Part shown: positions 23,394 through 33,000 of the stretch, in pieces
Layout: every line of letters begins with the position of its first letter
Numbering within the stretch: the stretch's first letter is position 1
Assembly (NCBI GenBank): GCA_964342365.1
Contig: CAYFGW010000007.1
Span: 1 to 39,284, forward strand
DNA from: CAXRDE01 sp964342365
Lineage (GTDB): Bacteria; Cyanobacteriota; Sericytochromatia; UBA7694
Reading direction: 5' to 3'
Length of the DNA stretch: 39,284 bases
Position numbers and translations under genes: made by a program
The notes under the pieces: generated by a model
What the model was told of the DNA's origin: nothing
What the model saw: the letters and a program-made list of their open reading frames with translations, nothing else
The model's database searches: none

Positions 23394-24029
23394 TCAAGAG
23401 GGAGAGGGACTCTGCCAGACACCGTATAAAAAAATGAGCACCATCGTGTAAACGCTTATGAGGAGCCAGGCTTCCTGATGCTGGCCAGGAAATCGAAAAA
23501 TGAGGGCAATATCTCCCATCAAGGCCACCGGCCGGGAGATCACATCCCAGCTGTTCCAACGTAGAATGCGTCCCAGATAAATACCCAGACCCGTGAGGGG
23601 CCACAGCAAAAAAGTAAGGACACTGAGCCCACGGGGAGAGGCTTGTGCTCCCAGGGTGATTTGTACCCAGTTAAGAGAAATAAAGCCCGCAAATAAACCG
23701 CTGAAGGCGGCACTGCACAGCATGATAGGGTCATACCAGAAGGGCATTGAAAAGGGACGATACACATGCATTAAATCGGTGAGCATATAGGGGGCGTTGG
23801 GAAAAAAGCTCAGCCAGAGGGGAAACAATAGCCAGCTTAACGTTAACTTTAGCGGGTCTGAGACAGGATGAAGCAGGCGTATGGCCCCTGCCACCACCAG
23901 TGGAATAAAGGCCAGCATTAAGTTCCAATATAAAAAACCATAGTGTACGGTGCCCGTAACGGCCTGACGATAAACCACCAGACCCAGCGTCACGCCCAGC
24001 AGTCCCAGGGTATAAAGCAGTCGCCCCAT
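23394..24029 (-). CDS. DUF1361 integral membrane protein
   Basis: 211 residues with about six or seven membrane helices (starting LLYTLGLLGVTLGLVVY and ending LISVYTMVLIFLYGVW). The motifs FFPNAPYMLTDLMH and LGRILRWNSWDVI are the hallmarks of DUF1361, a family of unknown function in the inner membrane. Its ATG overlaps the upstream kinase stop by 1 nt (TAATG), so translation is coupled. The coupling to a REC-histidine kinase hints at a membrane input or output for that kinase, which is inference. Confidence 0.87.
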   Translation of the reverse strand: MGRLLYTLGLLGVTLGLVVYRQAVTGTVHYGFLYWNLMLAFIPLVVAGAIRLLHPVSDPLKLTLSWLLFPLWLSFFPNAPYMLTDLMHVYRPFSMPFWYDPIMLCSAAFSGLFAGFISLNWVQITLGAQASPRGLSVLTFLLWPLTGLGIYLGRILRWNSWDVISRPVALMGDIALIFRFPGQHQEAWLLISVYTMVLIFLYGVWQSPSPS

Positions 24030-25105
24030 TATTTTCCGTGGCAGTGAATTTTGAAAGAGGAACCGTTGGCGTCACTGCGTTCCAGGGTGAGCTCTGCATC
24101 TAAACTGCGCGCAATATCCGCACAGAGAAACAGTCCCACTCCGTTGCCGCGGCGCCCATTTTGATCTTTGGAAGAGGTGACTTTTTGCTTAAACAACTGC
24201 TGTTGTTTTTTTTGCGGAATACCTATACCCGTATCCTCTACGTAAATATTGACCTTAGACACAAGGGATTCTACCCGAATAGAAATACGGCCTTTACGGG
24301 GGGTGAATTTGACACTATTCGACAACAGATTATAAAAAATGGAGCACCACAAGTGTAAATTGCCCCGAAGCTGTATATCGCGTTGCGGGCGTTGCACTTC
24401 CAGGGCCTTGTCATAAATATGAAAGGTCAGGCTTTCCAGGACCTCATTTAAAATGCGGTCCAGAGACACGTATTCGGGGGCGTTATCCTCTACGGACTTA
24501 TTTTTTTCCATCAAACGTTTAAGCATGGAAACCGCCGTTTCGCTCTGGCTTTTAATATGGTCAATCATCAGTTCATAATCGTCGCTCTCTTCGGAGCTTT
24601 CGTTGAGATAGCAGGCCAGAGTATATACATTACCCATCACCCCCATCAGATCGTGAAAGGTCAGCCGCAGCTGTTGTTTGAGCTGTTTTCGTTCGGCTTC
24701 CCACTGGGCCAGGGTCTGATCTTTGAGTTGTTGCTGGGTGTCCAGATGCCGCTTGACGCTTTTGAGCAGGGTACGGGGGTAGACGGGCTTAACCAGATAG
24801 TCGTTGGCCCCCAGAGACAGGGCGTTGAGAATGTCTCCGCTGGTATTTTGGCCCGTTAAAAACAAGAAGGGCGTCAGTTTGACCGCTTCGCTGGCCCGCA
24901 CTGCTTCAAGAAAGTCAGTACCGCTCATCTCCGGCATTTGAATATCGCAGATAATCAGGGCGGGCCGATCCTTCTCGATATGCTCAAGGGCCTGTGCCGC
25001 ACTTAAAAAGGTGCGGCAGGTATAGCCCGACATTTTGAGGGTTTCCTCCACAATATCTATAATATGTAACTCGTCGTCGATAATATAGATCAGTGGAGCG
25101 CCCAT
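24029..25105 (-). CDS. REC-histidine kinase (soluble hybrid)
   Basis: 358 residues. An N-terminal receiver (about 4-121) has the acidic pair Asp10/Asp11, phospho-acceptor Asp54 in ICDIQMPEMSG, and Lys106 in YLVKP. A short coiled coil leads to an unusual H-box TFHDLMGVMGNV with His151; the Pro commonly found after the His-D/E-L core is missing. The HATPase_c domain has N (NLLSNSVKFTP), G1 (EDTGIGIP) and G2 (RGNGVGLFLC) boxes. No membrane helix is present, so the kinase is cytoplasmic and probably driven by its own receiver. It is coupled by 1-nt overlaps to the phosphatase gene upstream and the DUF1361 gene downstream. Confidence 0.9.
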   Translation of the reverse strand: MGAPLIYIIDDELHIIDIVEETLKMSGYTCRTFLSAAQALEHIEKDRPALIICDIQMPEMSGTDFLEAVRASEAVKLTPFLFLTGQNTSGDILNALSLGANDYLVKPVYPRTLLKSVKRHLDTQQQLKDQTLAQWEAERKQLKQQLRLTFHDLMGVMGNVYTLACYLNESSEESDDYELMIDHIKSQSETAVSMLKRLMEKNKSVEDNAPEYVSLDRILNEVLESLTFHIYDKALEVQRPQRDIQLRGNLHLWCSIFYNLLSNSVKFTPRKGRISIRVESLVSKVNIYVEDTGIGIPQKKQQQLFKQKVTSSKDQNGRRGNGVGLFLCADIARSLDAELTLERSDANGSSFKIHCHGK

Positions 25106-26760
25106 TACTGAATACCGTAGGCGTCTTGCAAAGTTCGCACATCCTGACGGGTAAGCACCTCAATAAAGGCCGGAGCCCCCGCTAATTGGTAGTTTTGCAA
25201 AAACTGTTGAAGTTCCTCAAGCGTATGGCCGTTACGTTTGAGTTCGTTAAGGTCCACATAAATTTGTGAGGCCAGCATGTCATAAACCAGAGGGATGTTA
25301 TTGTCCTGATGATCAAAGGCATTATTGAGTGCCGCTTTAACCGCTTCTGCTTTAATGACCGTGCTGCCTGCGAGTGTGCTCAGCGGTGAGCCGCCGTGAT
25401 CGGCACTCAGCACCATGACAAAATTGTCTTTGCCCACTTTTTTTTCAAAAGCGCTGACAATCTTGCGCAATTCTTTGTCCTGTTGGGCCAGCACACTCCC
25501 ACATTCATCGCTTTGCCAGCCGAAAGCGTGCCCGCAGGCATCCGTGGACTTTAGCGTCAAATATACCAGATCGGTAATGTCGTCTTCACCCACGGGTTCA
25601 TTGGCAAGCAGAGACCGAAACACTTCGCTATCAAACATGGCCTGGGCCGGTGTTTTATTGACGTCTTTTAAATTATTGACGTCGTGTCCAAACCACAGGT
25701 TCTGTGGGTCCAGAATGTTTTTTAAAAAGGGGCGAATTTGCAGAGACTTCAGGTAATCAGGCAGGTGATAATAGTTGCTATTGGTGGTCACTCCGCCGGT
25801 ATTGCGATCATAGAAAACGGCAATGTCTTTGTCGCCATGGGCGAATAAGCTGCCGTGCCCTGCCATACCCATGGCGGCGCGATCGGCGTAGGCATAGGAA
25901 ATCACTACCGCTTTGTTATCGTTTTCGCGATCCCAGTGATCCGCAAGGGAAGGGCTATCGATAAACACCGGCGACTGTTTTCGCCCGAGCAAGGACTGCC
26001 GCTCACCGAGAGCGGGCATATAAAAGCGATTGGAAATGATGCCGTGCTGATACGGGTAAGCGCCGCTGCCCACTCCTACGTGGCCCACAGCGGTTTCCAC
26101 ATCCAGATGACTGACTTCTGCATGGGTATACAGGGTGCCCTTGTGCATGAGCTCTCTAATAAAAGGCCAGGCCTTCGGGTGGGCGCTGTAATACTGCCAG
26201 CCGGTCTGATCAAATAAGACGGTGAGAATAGCTTTGGGCGGACGGGAAAAGGGTTTGAAGGGGGCCGTGAGCACCTGACCGTGTAAAGCGTCTAAAGGTG
26301 GGGTACTGTCCATCAGATGAGCGTAGGTGGGCACGAGATCCTGCTGGGTGACGGGCTGAGGCAATTGCTGTCCAGCTTTTACGTAGCCGGGACCATAAAA
26401 GAGCATGGGGATTTTAACGTCGTAATCCCAGACGTGGCCATGGGTCGCACCATCGTGAGAGGTTTTTTTGCCATTGATATAGCTATAGCCGTCGTGGGCG
26501 TAATTACCCGATTGGAACATAACCGGCGAATATTTGCGGGGTAAAAAAAACAAATGACCACTGCGCCGTGGAGAATAGGAATAGGCCAAGGCTTTATGAA
26601 AGCGTTGTTGGGTGGTGCGGAGTTCCAGCGCATCGGGGGACGCGTAGGTCATGTTCAGTTGCGGAAGGGGCTTTTCTGGTGCGGACTCTTGTGCCAGGAC
26701 GGAGGGCGCTAAACACAGAAAAGCCAGGGCAGCTTGTGTTGCCCTGGGCAATGTGATCAT
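25105..26760 (-). CDS. Secreted alkaline-phosphatase-superfamily protein with circularly permuted domain order
   Basis: 551 residues with a Sec signal peptide (MITLPRATQAALAFLCLAPS, cleavage near VLAQ). The core has metal Asp184 in LTVLFDQTGW, a Thr223 nucleophile in DVETAVGH, then Asp407/His411 in TDACGH and Asp454/His455 in SADHGG. In PafA-type enzymes the last zinc ligand, in a THG-(x)n-YDxxVPxxFYG segment, is C-terminal. Here that segment is N-terminal: SPRRSGHLFFLP, ATHGHVWDYDVKIPMLFYGP (His107) and TQQDLVPTYAHLM at about residues 63-150. The chain ends right after the VLTRQDV block that would normally precede it. All ligands are present, so activity is likely (phosphomonoesterase or phosphodiesterase). 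The start lies 6 nt after pspA. Confidence 0.88.
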   Translation of the reverse strand: MITLPRATQAALAFLCLAPSVLAQESAPEKPLPQLNMTYASPDALELRTTQQRFHKALAYSYSPRRSGHLFFLPRKYSPVMFQSGNYAHDGYSYINGKKTSHDGATHGHVWDYDVKIPMLFYGPGYVKAGQQLPQPVTQQDLVPTYAHLMDSTPPLDALHGQVLTAPFKPFSRPPKAILTVLFDQTGWQYYSAHPKAWPFIRELMHKGTLYTHAEVSHLDVETAVGHVGVGSGAYPYQHGIISNRFYMPALGERQSLLGRKQSPVFIDSPSLADHWDRENDNKAVVISYAYADRAAMGMAGHGSLFAHGDKDIAVFYDRNTGGVTTNSNYYHLPDYLKSLQIRPFLKNILDPQNLWFGHDVNNLKDVNKTPAQAMFDSEVFRSLLANEPVGEDDITDLVYLTLKSTDACGHAFGWQSDECGSVLAQQDKELRKIVSAFEKKVGKDNFVMVLSADHGGSPLSTLAGSTVIKAEAVKAALNNAFDHQDNNIPLVYDMLASQIYVDLNELKRNGHTLEELQQFLQNYQLAGAPAFIEVLTRQDVRTLQDAYGIQ

Positions 26761-26766
26761 GAGGCT

Positions 26767-27453
26767 TTACGCTTCGCCACCGTCAAGCTTGGCTTTCAGA
26801 GCAGCCAGATCGTCATCCACGCTAGAGCCTGCTTCTAACATGGCGAATTCGTTTTCAATGCTGCTGCTGCCACCGGATTCCAACAGACTCATATCGCTAT
26901 AAGCTGCGGCCAGGGCTTCTTTTTCCATGACTTTGTCTTCCATGCGTGAGAAGGCAGACAAAGCTTTGCCTGTATTCATTTTGCCCATGGTTTTATGGAT
27001 TTGTTCCTGGGCTTTGGCCTGACGGGTGCGCGCAATCAGGAGATCTTTTTTGATGCGAGCTTCGTTGATTTTTCCATCTAGCTGACTGAGCTGTTTTTTC
27101 AGGTTTTCTACGTTTGCACTCTGATTCTGCCACTGGGCTTGAAAGCCTTCAGCGGTGGTGTTATAGGTGTTGCGGCGATTGAGAGCTTCGCGCGCCAGGT
27201 CTTCACGGCCGCTCTTGAGGGCCAGAGTCGCCTTTTCTTCCCAGCCTTTGGCCTGTTTGTCGTTTTGCAAATACTGTTGGTGCAGCTTTTTTTCGGTTTG
27301 AATGGCCATGGCCACTTCTTTGCGCACTTCGATCAGGTCACGCTCCATGTCTACCATGAGCTGCTTGAGCATTTTTTCTGGATCTTCAGCCTTGTCGATC
27401 ATATCGTTAATATTTGACTTGAAAACGGTGGATAAGCGATTAAAAATTCCCAT
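26767..27453 (-). CDS. pspA: PspA/IM30-family envelope-stress protein
   Basis: 228 residues from the ATG at 27453, with AAGGAG 9 nt upstream; an ATG three codons earlier abuts the ribosome-binding site and is unlikely. GIFNRLSTVFKSNINDMIDK is the typical N-terminal amphipathic helix, and EDPEKMLKQLMVDMERDL the next conserved block. Nearly the whole chain is coiled coil (helices to about 190), followed by a short Ser/Gly-rich hinge and a C-terminal helix (DDDLAALKAKLDG). PspA/IM30/Vipp1 proteins polymerise on the inner membrane to limit damage. The clear C-terminal extension is Vipp1-like in position but short. It is the first gene of the unit running to hom. Confidence 0.93.
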   Translation of the reverse strand: MGIFNRLSTVFKSNINDMIDKAEDPEKMLKQLMVDMERDLIEVRKEVAMAIQTEKKLHQQYLQNDKQAKGWEEKATLALKSGREDLAREALNRRNTYNTTAEGFQAQWQNQSANVENLKKQLSQLDGKINEARIKKDLLIARTRQAKAQEQIHKTMGKMNTGKALSAFSRMEDKVMEKEALAAAYSDMSLLESGGSSSIENEFAMLEAGSSVDDDLAALKAKLDGGEA

Positions 27454-27481
27454 GTTAAACATCTCCTTACAACGTGCCAGA

Positions 27482-27510
27482 ATTATAACATAGCCCCGTT
27501 CAATCCTAAA
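27482..27510 (-). promoter_or_regulatory. Candidate promoter of the pspA-hom unit
   Basis: On the minus strand TATAAT (27482-27487) and a weak -35 TTTAGG (27505-27510) are 17 nt apart, with the -10 about 29 nt before the pspA ATG. No sigma-54 site (GG-N10-GC) of the kind found at enterobacterial psp was identified. Confidence 0.45.
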
Positions 27511-27565
27511 ATGGGAGGTGCTGTACACTGGGGTAGATTTATTCGTACAGAAAGAACTGAAAGTC

Positions 27566-28900
27566 ATGTCCAACCCCGTTATTTTTAGTGTTGATGACGA
27601 TTCCGATATCCTCAGCACCATTCGTTTTGCGCTCTCTCAACGCTATACGGTAGAGACCGAAACCTCACCCAGGCAGCCCTTCAGGTGCAACCGGACGTGA
27701 TTTTACTGGATCTGGATATGCCAGAAATGACGGGCATAGAACTGTGTTATGCCCTCCAGAATTTACCCCAGTGTGCCAATATGCCGGTCATTTTTCTCAC
27801 GGCATCAAAGGCCAAAGAAAATCGGTTGATGGCCTTCCAGGCGGGGGCGGTGGGGTATTTGAATAAACCCATGGACGCCACAAAGCTCCTGGATACGGTG
27901 GCCAAATATGTCAAGGTGTCTCAAAACTGGAAGGCGGATCAGACGAAGCTTGAAAAGCAAGGGGCCTCTCCCGAAAATAAGCCCGCTTTACTCACGGGGT
28001 TTCCGGGTTTTAAGCAATATCTTCACAATACCCTCGGACTTGAAATTTCAGAAGATTTTACGCCGGAGCGTATGTACTTTTTTGCAGGGGATTTTGGCCT
28101 GAGCAAAGCTGCATTAGCTGAGTTATTGGCACAGTTTATTAAAAAAGATTATTTGGCGACCCTTGCACCAGAACATCTGGTATTGGACGCGCTGCCAGCG
28201 GCTTTTTCCGGGGAACTGGGGAAAGTGGGAGGCACACTGGTGCCGAGTCGTTCTCCTGTGGCTACAGCGGCGGTAGACGATCTCTATGCAGACCTTATGG
28301 ATGAAATTACGGCCAAAAGTCAGTTTGCGTCAGAGCCGGAACCAGAACTTGACGAAGATTTTTCTGAAACTGACGATGCACCGCTGATTTCGTCTGGTGA
28401 ACCAGCTCATTGAAGACGCCTATTTGATGAAAGCTTCAGATATTCATATTGAACCCTGGGAGGATGCGGTGGTCGTGCGCTATCGCATTGACAGGGAACT
28501 CAAAGAAATGCGCCGTTTAAAGCCGCAGAAAATGATTCAGGCCACGGCCCCCATGAATTATGGCGAAAAAATTGTCATGCGGATTTTAGACAAGCAAAAG
28601 TCTACCCTGCCTCTGGCGGAGCTGGGCTTTTCTGCTCACAACCTTGGAGTATACCGGGATAAAATCAAAACGCCCTACGGCATGGTGCTCCACGTGGGGT
28701 CCACGGGCTCCGGCAAATCCATGACCGCTGAAAAACTCAAGCGTGTGGCGGTGGAAAATGGTATGATTACTCTGTTTTGGGACGGATTAGAAAAAGTCCT
28801 TAACGGGGTGAGCTCCCTGGAAGAACTGCTGGCCCGGGTCAAACCCGACGAATTTGACTGCCGCCCCTTCTGGTGGTCTGAACGCTTTAATCTCTCTTGA
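27566..28900 (+). pseudogene. Wrecked REC-PilB/GspE-type ATPase gene
   Basis: Three frames together resemble a receiver fused to a type IV pilus/type II secretion ATPase. Frame 1 from ATG 27566 gives the receiver start (VIFSVDDDSDILSTIRFAL). A shift near 27655-27663 leads to frame 2 (LTQAALQVQPDVILLDLDMP, phospho-Asp, YLNKP), then a GspE/MshEN N-domain-like block (FGLSKAALAELLAQF). A second shift is an extra T in the TTT at 28388-28390: dropping one T restores APLIRLVNQLIEDA. Frame 3 continues with ASDIHIEPW, NYGEKIVMRILDKQ and GSTGSGKS, but about 30 residues between PQKM and NYGEK and about 200 residues after Walker A, including Walker B, are missing. The sequence resumes with GMITLFWDGLEKVL. 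It cannot be a functional motor. Confidence 0.85.
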
Positions 28901-28930
28901 CTTAATGTATCTCTTTAAAAAGGTTGAACG

Positions 28931-30061
28931 ATGACGAACGAATCTCCCCTTGTCCTTGTGATTGACGATGTAGCACAGAATTTACAAGTCTTGAACGCCA
29001 GTCTGGCCGAGCATGGTTATCGCGTGGCGGCCGCCAAAAGTGGTGAACAGGCTTTTAAGGCCCTTGAACGGATTCAACCGGATCTAATTTTGCTGGATAT
29101 TATGATGCCCGATATGGACGGTTATGAAGTGTGTGAACGCCTGAAGTCTAATCGTCGTACCAAAAATATCCCCGTCATTTTTCTGACGGCAAAATCCGAG
29201 TCCACGGACCTGATCAAAGGCTTTGAAAGCGGTGGTGTGGACTATATCATTAAGCCCTTTCAAACTCCTGAACTTATTGCTCGGGTCAAAACCCACACTG
29301 AACTCAAGCGCAACCGGGATCTGATTCTGGAGTACTCATTACAAATCAAAGATCGTGCCACGGAGCTAGAGCGCTTAAACGACGAGAAAAACCAGTTTCT
29401 GGGCATCGCCTCCCACGATTTAAAAAACCCGCTGGGCAATATTTTAACCCTGTCTCAGCTCATGAAAAGCATGCCCGATCCCGATCCCAAACAGCTCGAT
29501 GAATTTATGGCGATCATTGAGCGCTCTGCCAAAAAAATGCTCAGCATTATTGAGAACCTGTTGGATGTGAACCGGATTGAATCAGGAGAACTCAAAGTCA
29601 AAAAAGACACTATTGAGCTCAGAGAAGCGCTCACCCAGGTGAAAGACAGCTTTTTGAAAGCCGCAGAAAAAAAGGCCATCACCGTGCATTTTTCTGTGCC
29701 AGAATCGCCCGTGGAATGCCGCACAGATCCTATGTTGCTATCGCAAATTCTGGACAATTTGGTGTCTAATGCCATCAAGTACTCTCCCAAAGAAAAACAG
29801 GTGTGGATCACGTTAGAGCAGACCGCAGAGGCGGCTTTGATTCATATCAAAGACGAAGGTCCCGGTTTTTCGGAAATGGATCAGGCCAAACTTTACCAGA
29901 AGTTTGCCCGGTTGACGGCCCAGCCCACCGGCGGTGAAAGCTCTACCGGCCTGGGTTTATCCATTGTGAAAAAACTGGTAGAAGCCGTTGATGGTGACAT
30001 TGCTTTGGAAAGCGAAGTCAACCAGGGCAGTACCTTTATCCTCACCTTACCTCTCTCATAA
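28931..30061 (+). CDS. REC-histidine kinase
   Basis: 376 residues. The receiver (about 5-122) has Asp12/Asp13, phospho-acceptor Asp56 in LLDIMMPDMDG and Lys108 in YIIKP. A coiled coil leads to a canonical HisKA H-box ASHDLKNPLGN with His162. The HATPase_c has NLVSNAIKYSP, KDEGPGFSE and STGLGLSIVKKL. No membrane helix is present. AAGG lies about 8 nt before the ATG. The hybrid kinase gene follows 10 nt downstream, so both probably belong to one phosphorelay. It is a different version from the REC-kinase at 24029, with a standard H-box. Confidence 0.93.
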   Translation: MTNESPLVLVIDDVAQNLQVLNASLAEHGYRVAAAKSGEQAFKALERIQPDLILLDIMMPDMDGYEVCERLKSNRRTKNIPVIFLTAKSESTDLIKGFESGGVDYIIKPFQTPELIARVKTHTELKRNRDLILEYSLQIKDRATELERLNDEKNQFLGIASHDLKNPLGNILTLSQLMKSMPDPDPKQLDEFMAIIERSAKKMLSIIENLLDVNRIESGELKVKKDTIELREALTQVKDSFLKAAEKKAITVHFSVPESPVECRTDPMLLSQILDNLVSNAIKYSPKEKQVWITLEQTAEAALIHIKDEGPGFSEMDQAKLYQKFARLTAQPTGGESSTGLGLSIVKKLVEAVDGDIALESEVNQGSTFILTLPLS

Positions 30062-30071
30062 GGAAATCGTT

Positions 30072-33000
30072 ATGCGCCACGTTGAACGTTTACTCAGTGA
30101 TGCCATTGTTAAAAATCACCACCCTCGCCAGATTCTGAAGGCTGTGACCGACTTTTTGCAGTCAGAAACCGGAGCACGGCGTGTTGAGATATATCAGGTG
30201 GATAGTACCGAAGGGCGTCACCAGGCCCGGCGGGTGCACGTGTGGCCTGAACCGGCTCGGCCTGTGCCGGTCTTTGAAATTGATGGCGAAAGCTACGGCT
30301 CATTGTCTCTTTCTGCCATGGCGGGGGTGCGAAAGGATTTTCCGCAGCGTTTGCGTCACTTGTTTAACCGTGATCCTTATGTACAGCTCTGGCCCTGTGT
30401 TTCTCCCATATGGGAAGGCTTTATATGTCTGGGTTTTGCCGGGCAACCCGAGACGCTGGTACCCATTTCCGAAGAACTCTTACAATCCTTTGCCAACACC
30501 CTGGGCTGGATGTTGCGCAGCCGTACCCAGCAGCATGCCTGGGATGCCTTGCACACGGATCATACAGAGCTAGAACGCCAGCTTCAAACGGTGATCAGCA
30601 ATTTACCAGGGTTTGTATACCGACTGCACGCCGATGAAAAGAGCAGTGCTGAATTCTTAAGCCCGGGCGTTTTTGATATTACCGGGTATCGCCCGGAGGT
30701 GTTTTATCAGGGCGACGCCAATTTACGTAAGGGCATAGATCCAGAACAACAGGCAGAAATTGCGCAGCAAATCCAGCAGTCCATTCGTTTGCAGCAGCCC
30801 TACGAAATGACGTATTTGTATCGCACCGCAACGCTGGAAAAACGCTGGTTCTGGGAGCGAGGGCGCGGTGTCTTTGATAAACAGGGAGAGCTCAAATACT
30901 ACGAGGGCTTTGTCACGGATATTACCGCCCAAAAAGAAAGCGAGCAGGAGCTTGCCCTTCTCAATCAAAATCTTGAGGCGCGTGTACAGGAGCGAGCTCA
31001 GGAATTGGACGAGCGTCAGGTGCTTTTTGACGCCATCGTAAATAGTGCACAGGACGGCATTATTATGATTGATGACAAGGAACGCATTTTGTTCTGGAAT
31101 CGCAGTGCCGAGCAAATTTTTGGTTATACCGATGCCGAGGTGCGAGGTGAAAACTTACATCAGCTGCTGGCCCCTGAACATTATCACGCTGATATTCGTC
31201 AGGGTTTTGATCATTTTAAGGAAACTGGCGAAAGTTCTATTCTCAATCAACTTCGTGAAGTAACGGCCCGTCACAAAGACGGTCGAGAATTACATATTGA
31301 GCTAAGTATTGCCGGGGTCAAGCAAAAAGACACGTACCAAACGGTGGGGATTGTACGAGATATTTCTGCCCGTAAAGAGCGCGAGGCGCGACTCAAAACC
31401 TTTTTTGAACTGGCAGAGTCTTCCGCCCAGGGTATCAGCATGGCGACCCTGGACGGAGATATTACCTACGTCAATAGTAAAATGTACAAAATGCTCGGTG
31501 AGGACAGTGCGGAATCCGTTCAGGGCCGTCACATGAGCTTTTACTACACCAATAGCCAGCAAAAAATTTTAGAAACTGACATTATGGATACCCTGATGGT
31601 AGAAGGGGAATGGGTGGGGGAACTTGAACTTCGCTCCTCCAAAGGGCAAATCATTCCCACCATCCAGAATTTTTTCATTGTCTATGATGATGATGCCAAC
31701 CCCGTGCTGATGGCTAATATGGTCACAGATATCAGTGAGCAAAAAGCCACCGAAGTCCAGCTTCAGCAGGCCCAGAAATTGGCTGACGAGGCCAATCAGG
31801 CCAAATCGGCTTTTCTGGCCAATATGTCTCACGAAATTCGTACGCCCATGAACGCCATTATTGGGCTGGGACACCTGCTGCAAAAAACCGAGCTAAACGC
31901 CAAACAAAACGACTACGCGCGCAAAATTCACGGCGCGGCACAAAACCTGCTGGGCATCATTAACGATATTCTCGATTTCTCAAAAATAGAAGCCAATAAA
32001 ATGGATATTGAAGTGATTCCCTTTGACTTGCATCGGGTATTAACCAATATCAGTACCCTGCTGGCGGTACGGGCCGAAGAAAAAGAGCTGGAGCTGATTT
32101 TCAAGGTGAGTCCCGATGTGCCTCAATTTTTGATGGGGGATCCGCTGCGCATGGAGCAGATATTGCTCAATCTGTCCAATAACGCCCTCAAATTTACCGA
32201 AGAGGGTTCTATTACCATTGCCGGTGAGCTCTTGTGGGAAAAAGAAAAGGAGCTGTATCTGCGTTTTGAGGTGCGAGACACCGGGATAGGCATGACCCAG
32301 GAGCAACAGGACAAGCTCTTTAAGGCCTTTAGTCAGGCGGATGCTTCTACTTCTCGCAAATTCGGGGGCACGGGGCTGGGGTTGACGATTTCCAAGCGCC
32401 TGGTGGAAATGATGGGTGGAGAAATCGGCGTCAATAGCAAGCCCGGGATGGGGAGCACCTTCTTTTTTACGGTGAAAATGGAGCGCTCTGAGCAGCAAGA
32501 GCCCCTGCAAATCCCCGCAGATTTACAGCACAAGCGGGTGCTTATTGTAGATGATCAGCCCGTAGTGCTTGAGGTGCTTCAGGACTATATGTCTCACTTC
32601 AATATTCCCTGTGTTGCTGTAGCTTCAGGTGAAGCGGCCATTGACACCTTCCGCAAAGCCAAAGCCGTGGGAGAGCCCTTTGATCTGGTGCTTTTAGACT
32701 GGAATATGCCCGGCATGAACGGTGTGGAGACCCTGGCGCGGTTACGCCAGTTGATTGACGATACCTGCACCAAAATTTTTATGATGACCGCCTATGGCCG
32801 AGAAGACATTGTGGACACCTTGCGAAAATTGCAGGTGGATAACTTATTGCTCAAGCCCATTACCCAGTCTATTCTCTATGACCATTTAGTAGAGCATTTG
32901 AGCGCCAGCGGTGAACGCGTTCGTTTGCCTGTATCTACCGCTAAGGCCATGGATTTGAGTGCGATTAAAGGAGCGCGGGTGCTGCTGGTGGAAGATAACC

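Noticed and set aside
27454..27481. TGGCACG near the pspA start as a sigma-54 promoter
   Set aside because: The spacing to a GC element at -12 is wrong and it lies within 20 nt of the ATG; a sigma-70-like pair fits better.
30723..32510. Several 100-156-codon antisense frames in the hybrid kinase gene
   Set aside because: They lie opposite conserved PAS, HisKA and HATPase coding sequence and lack any family signature.
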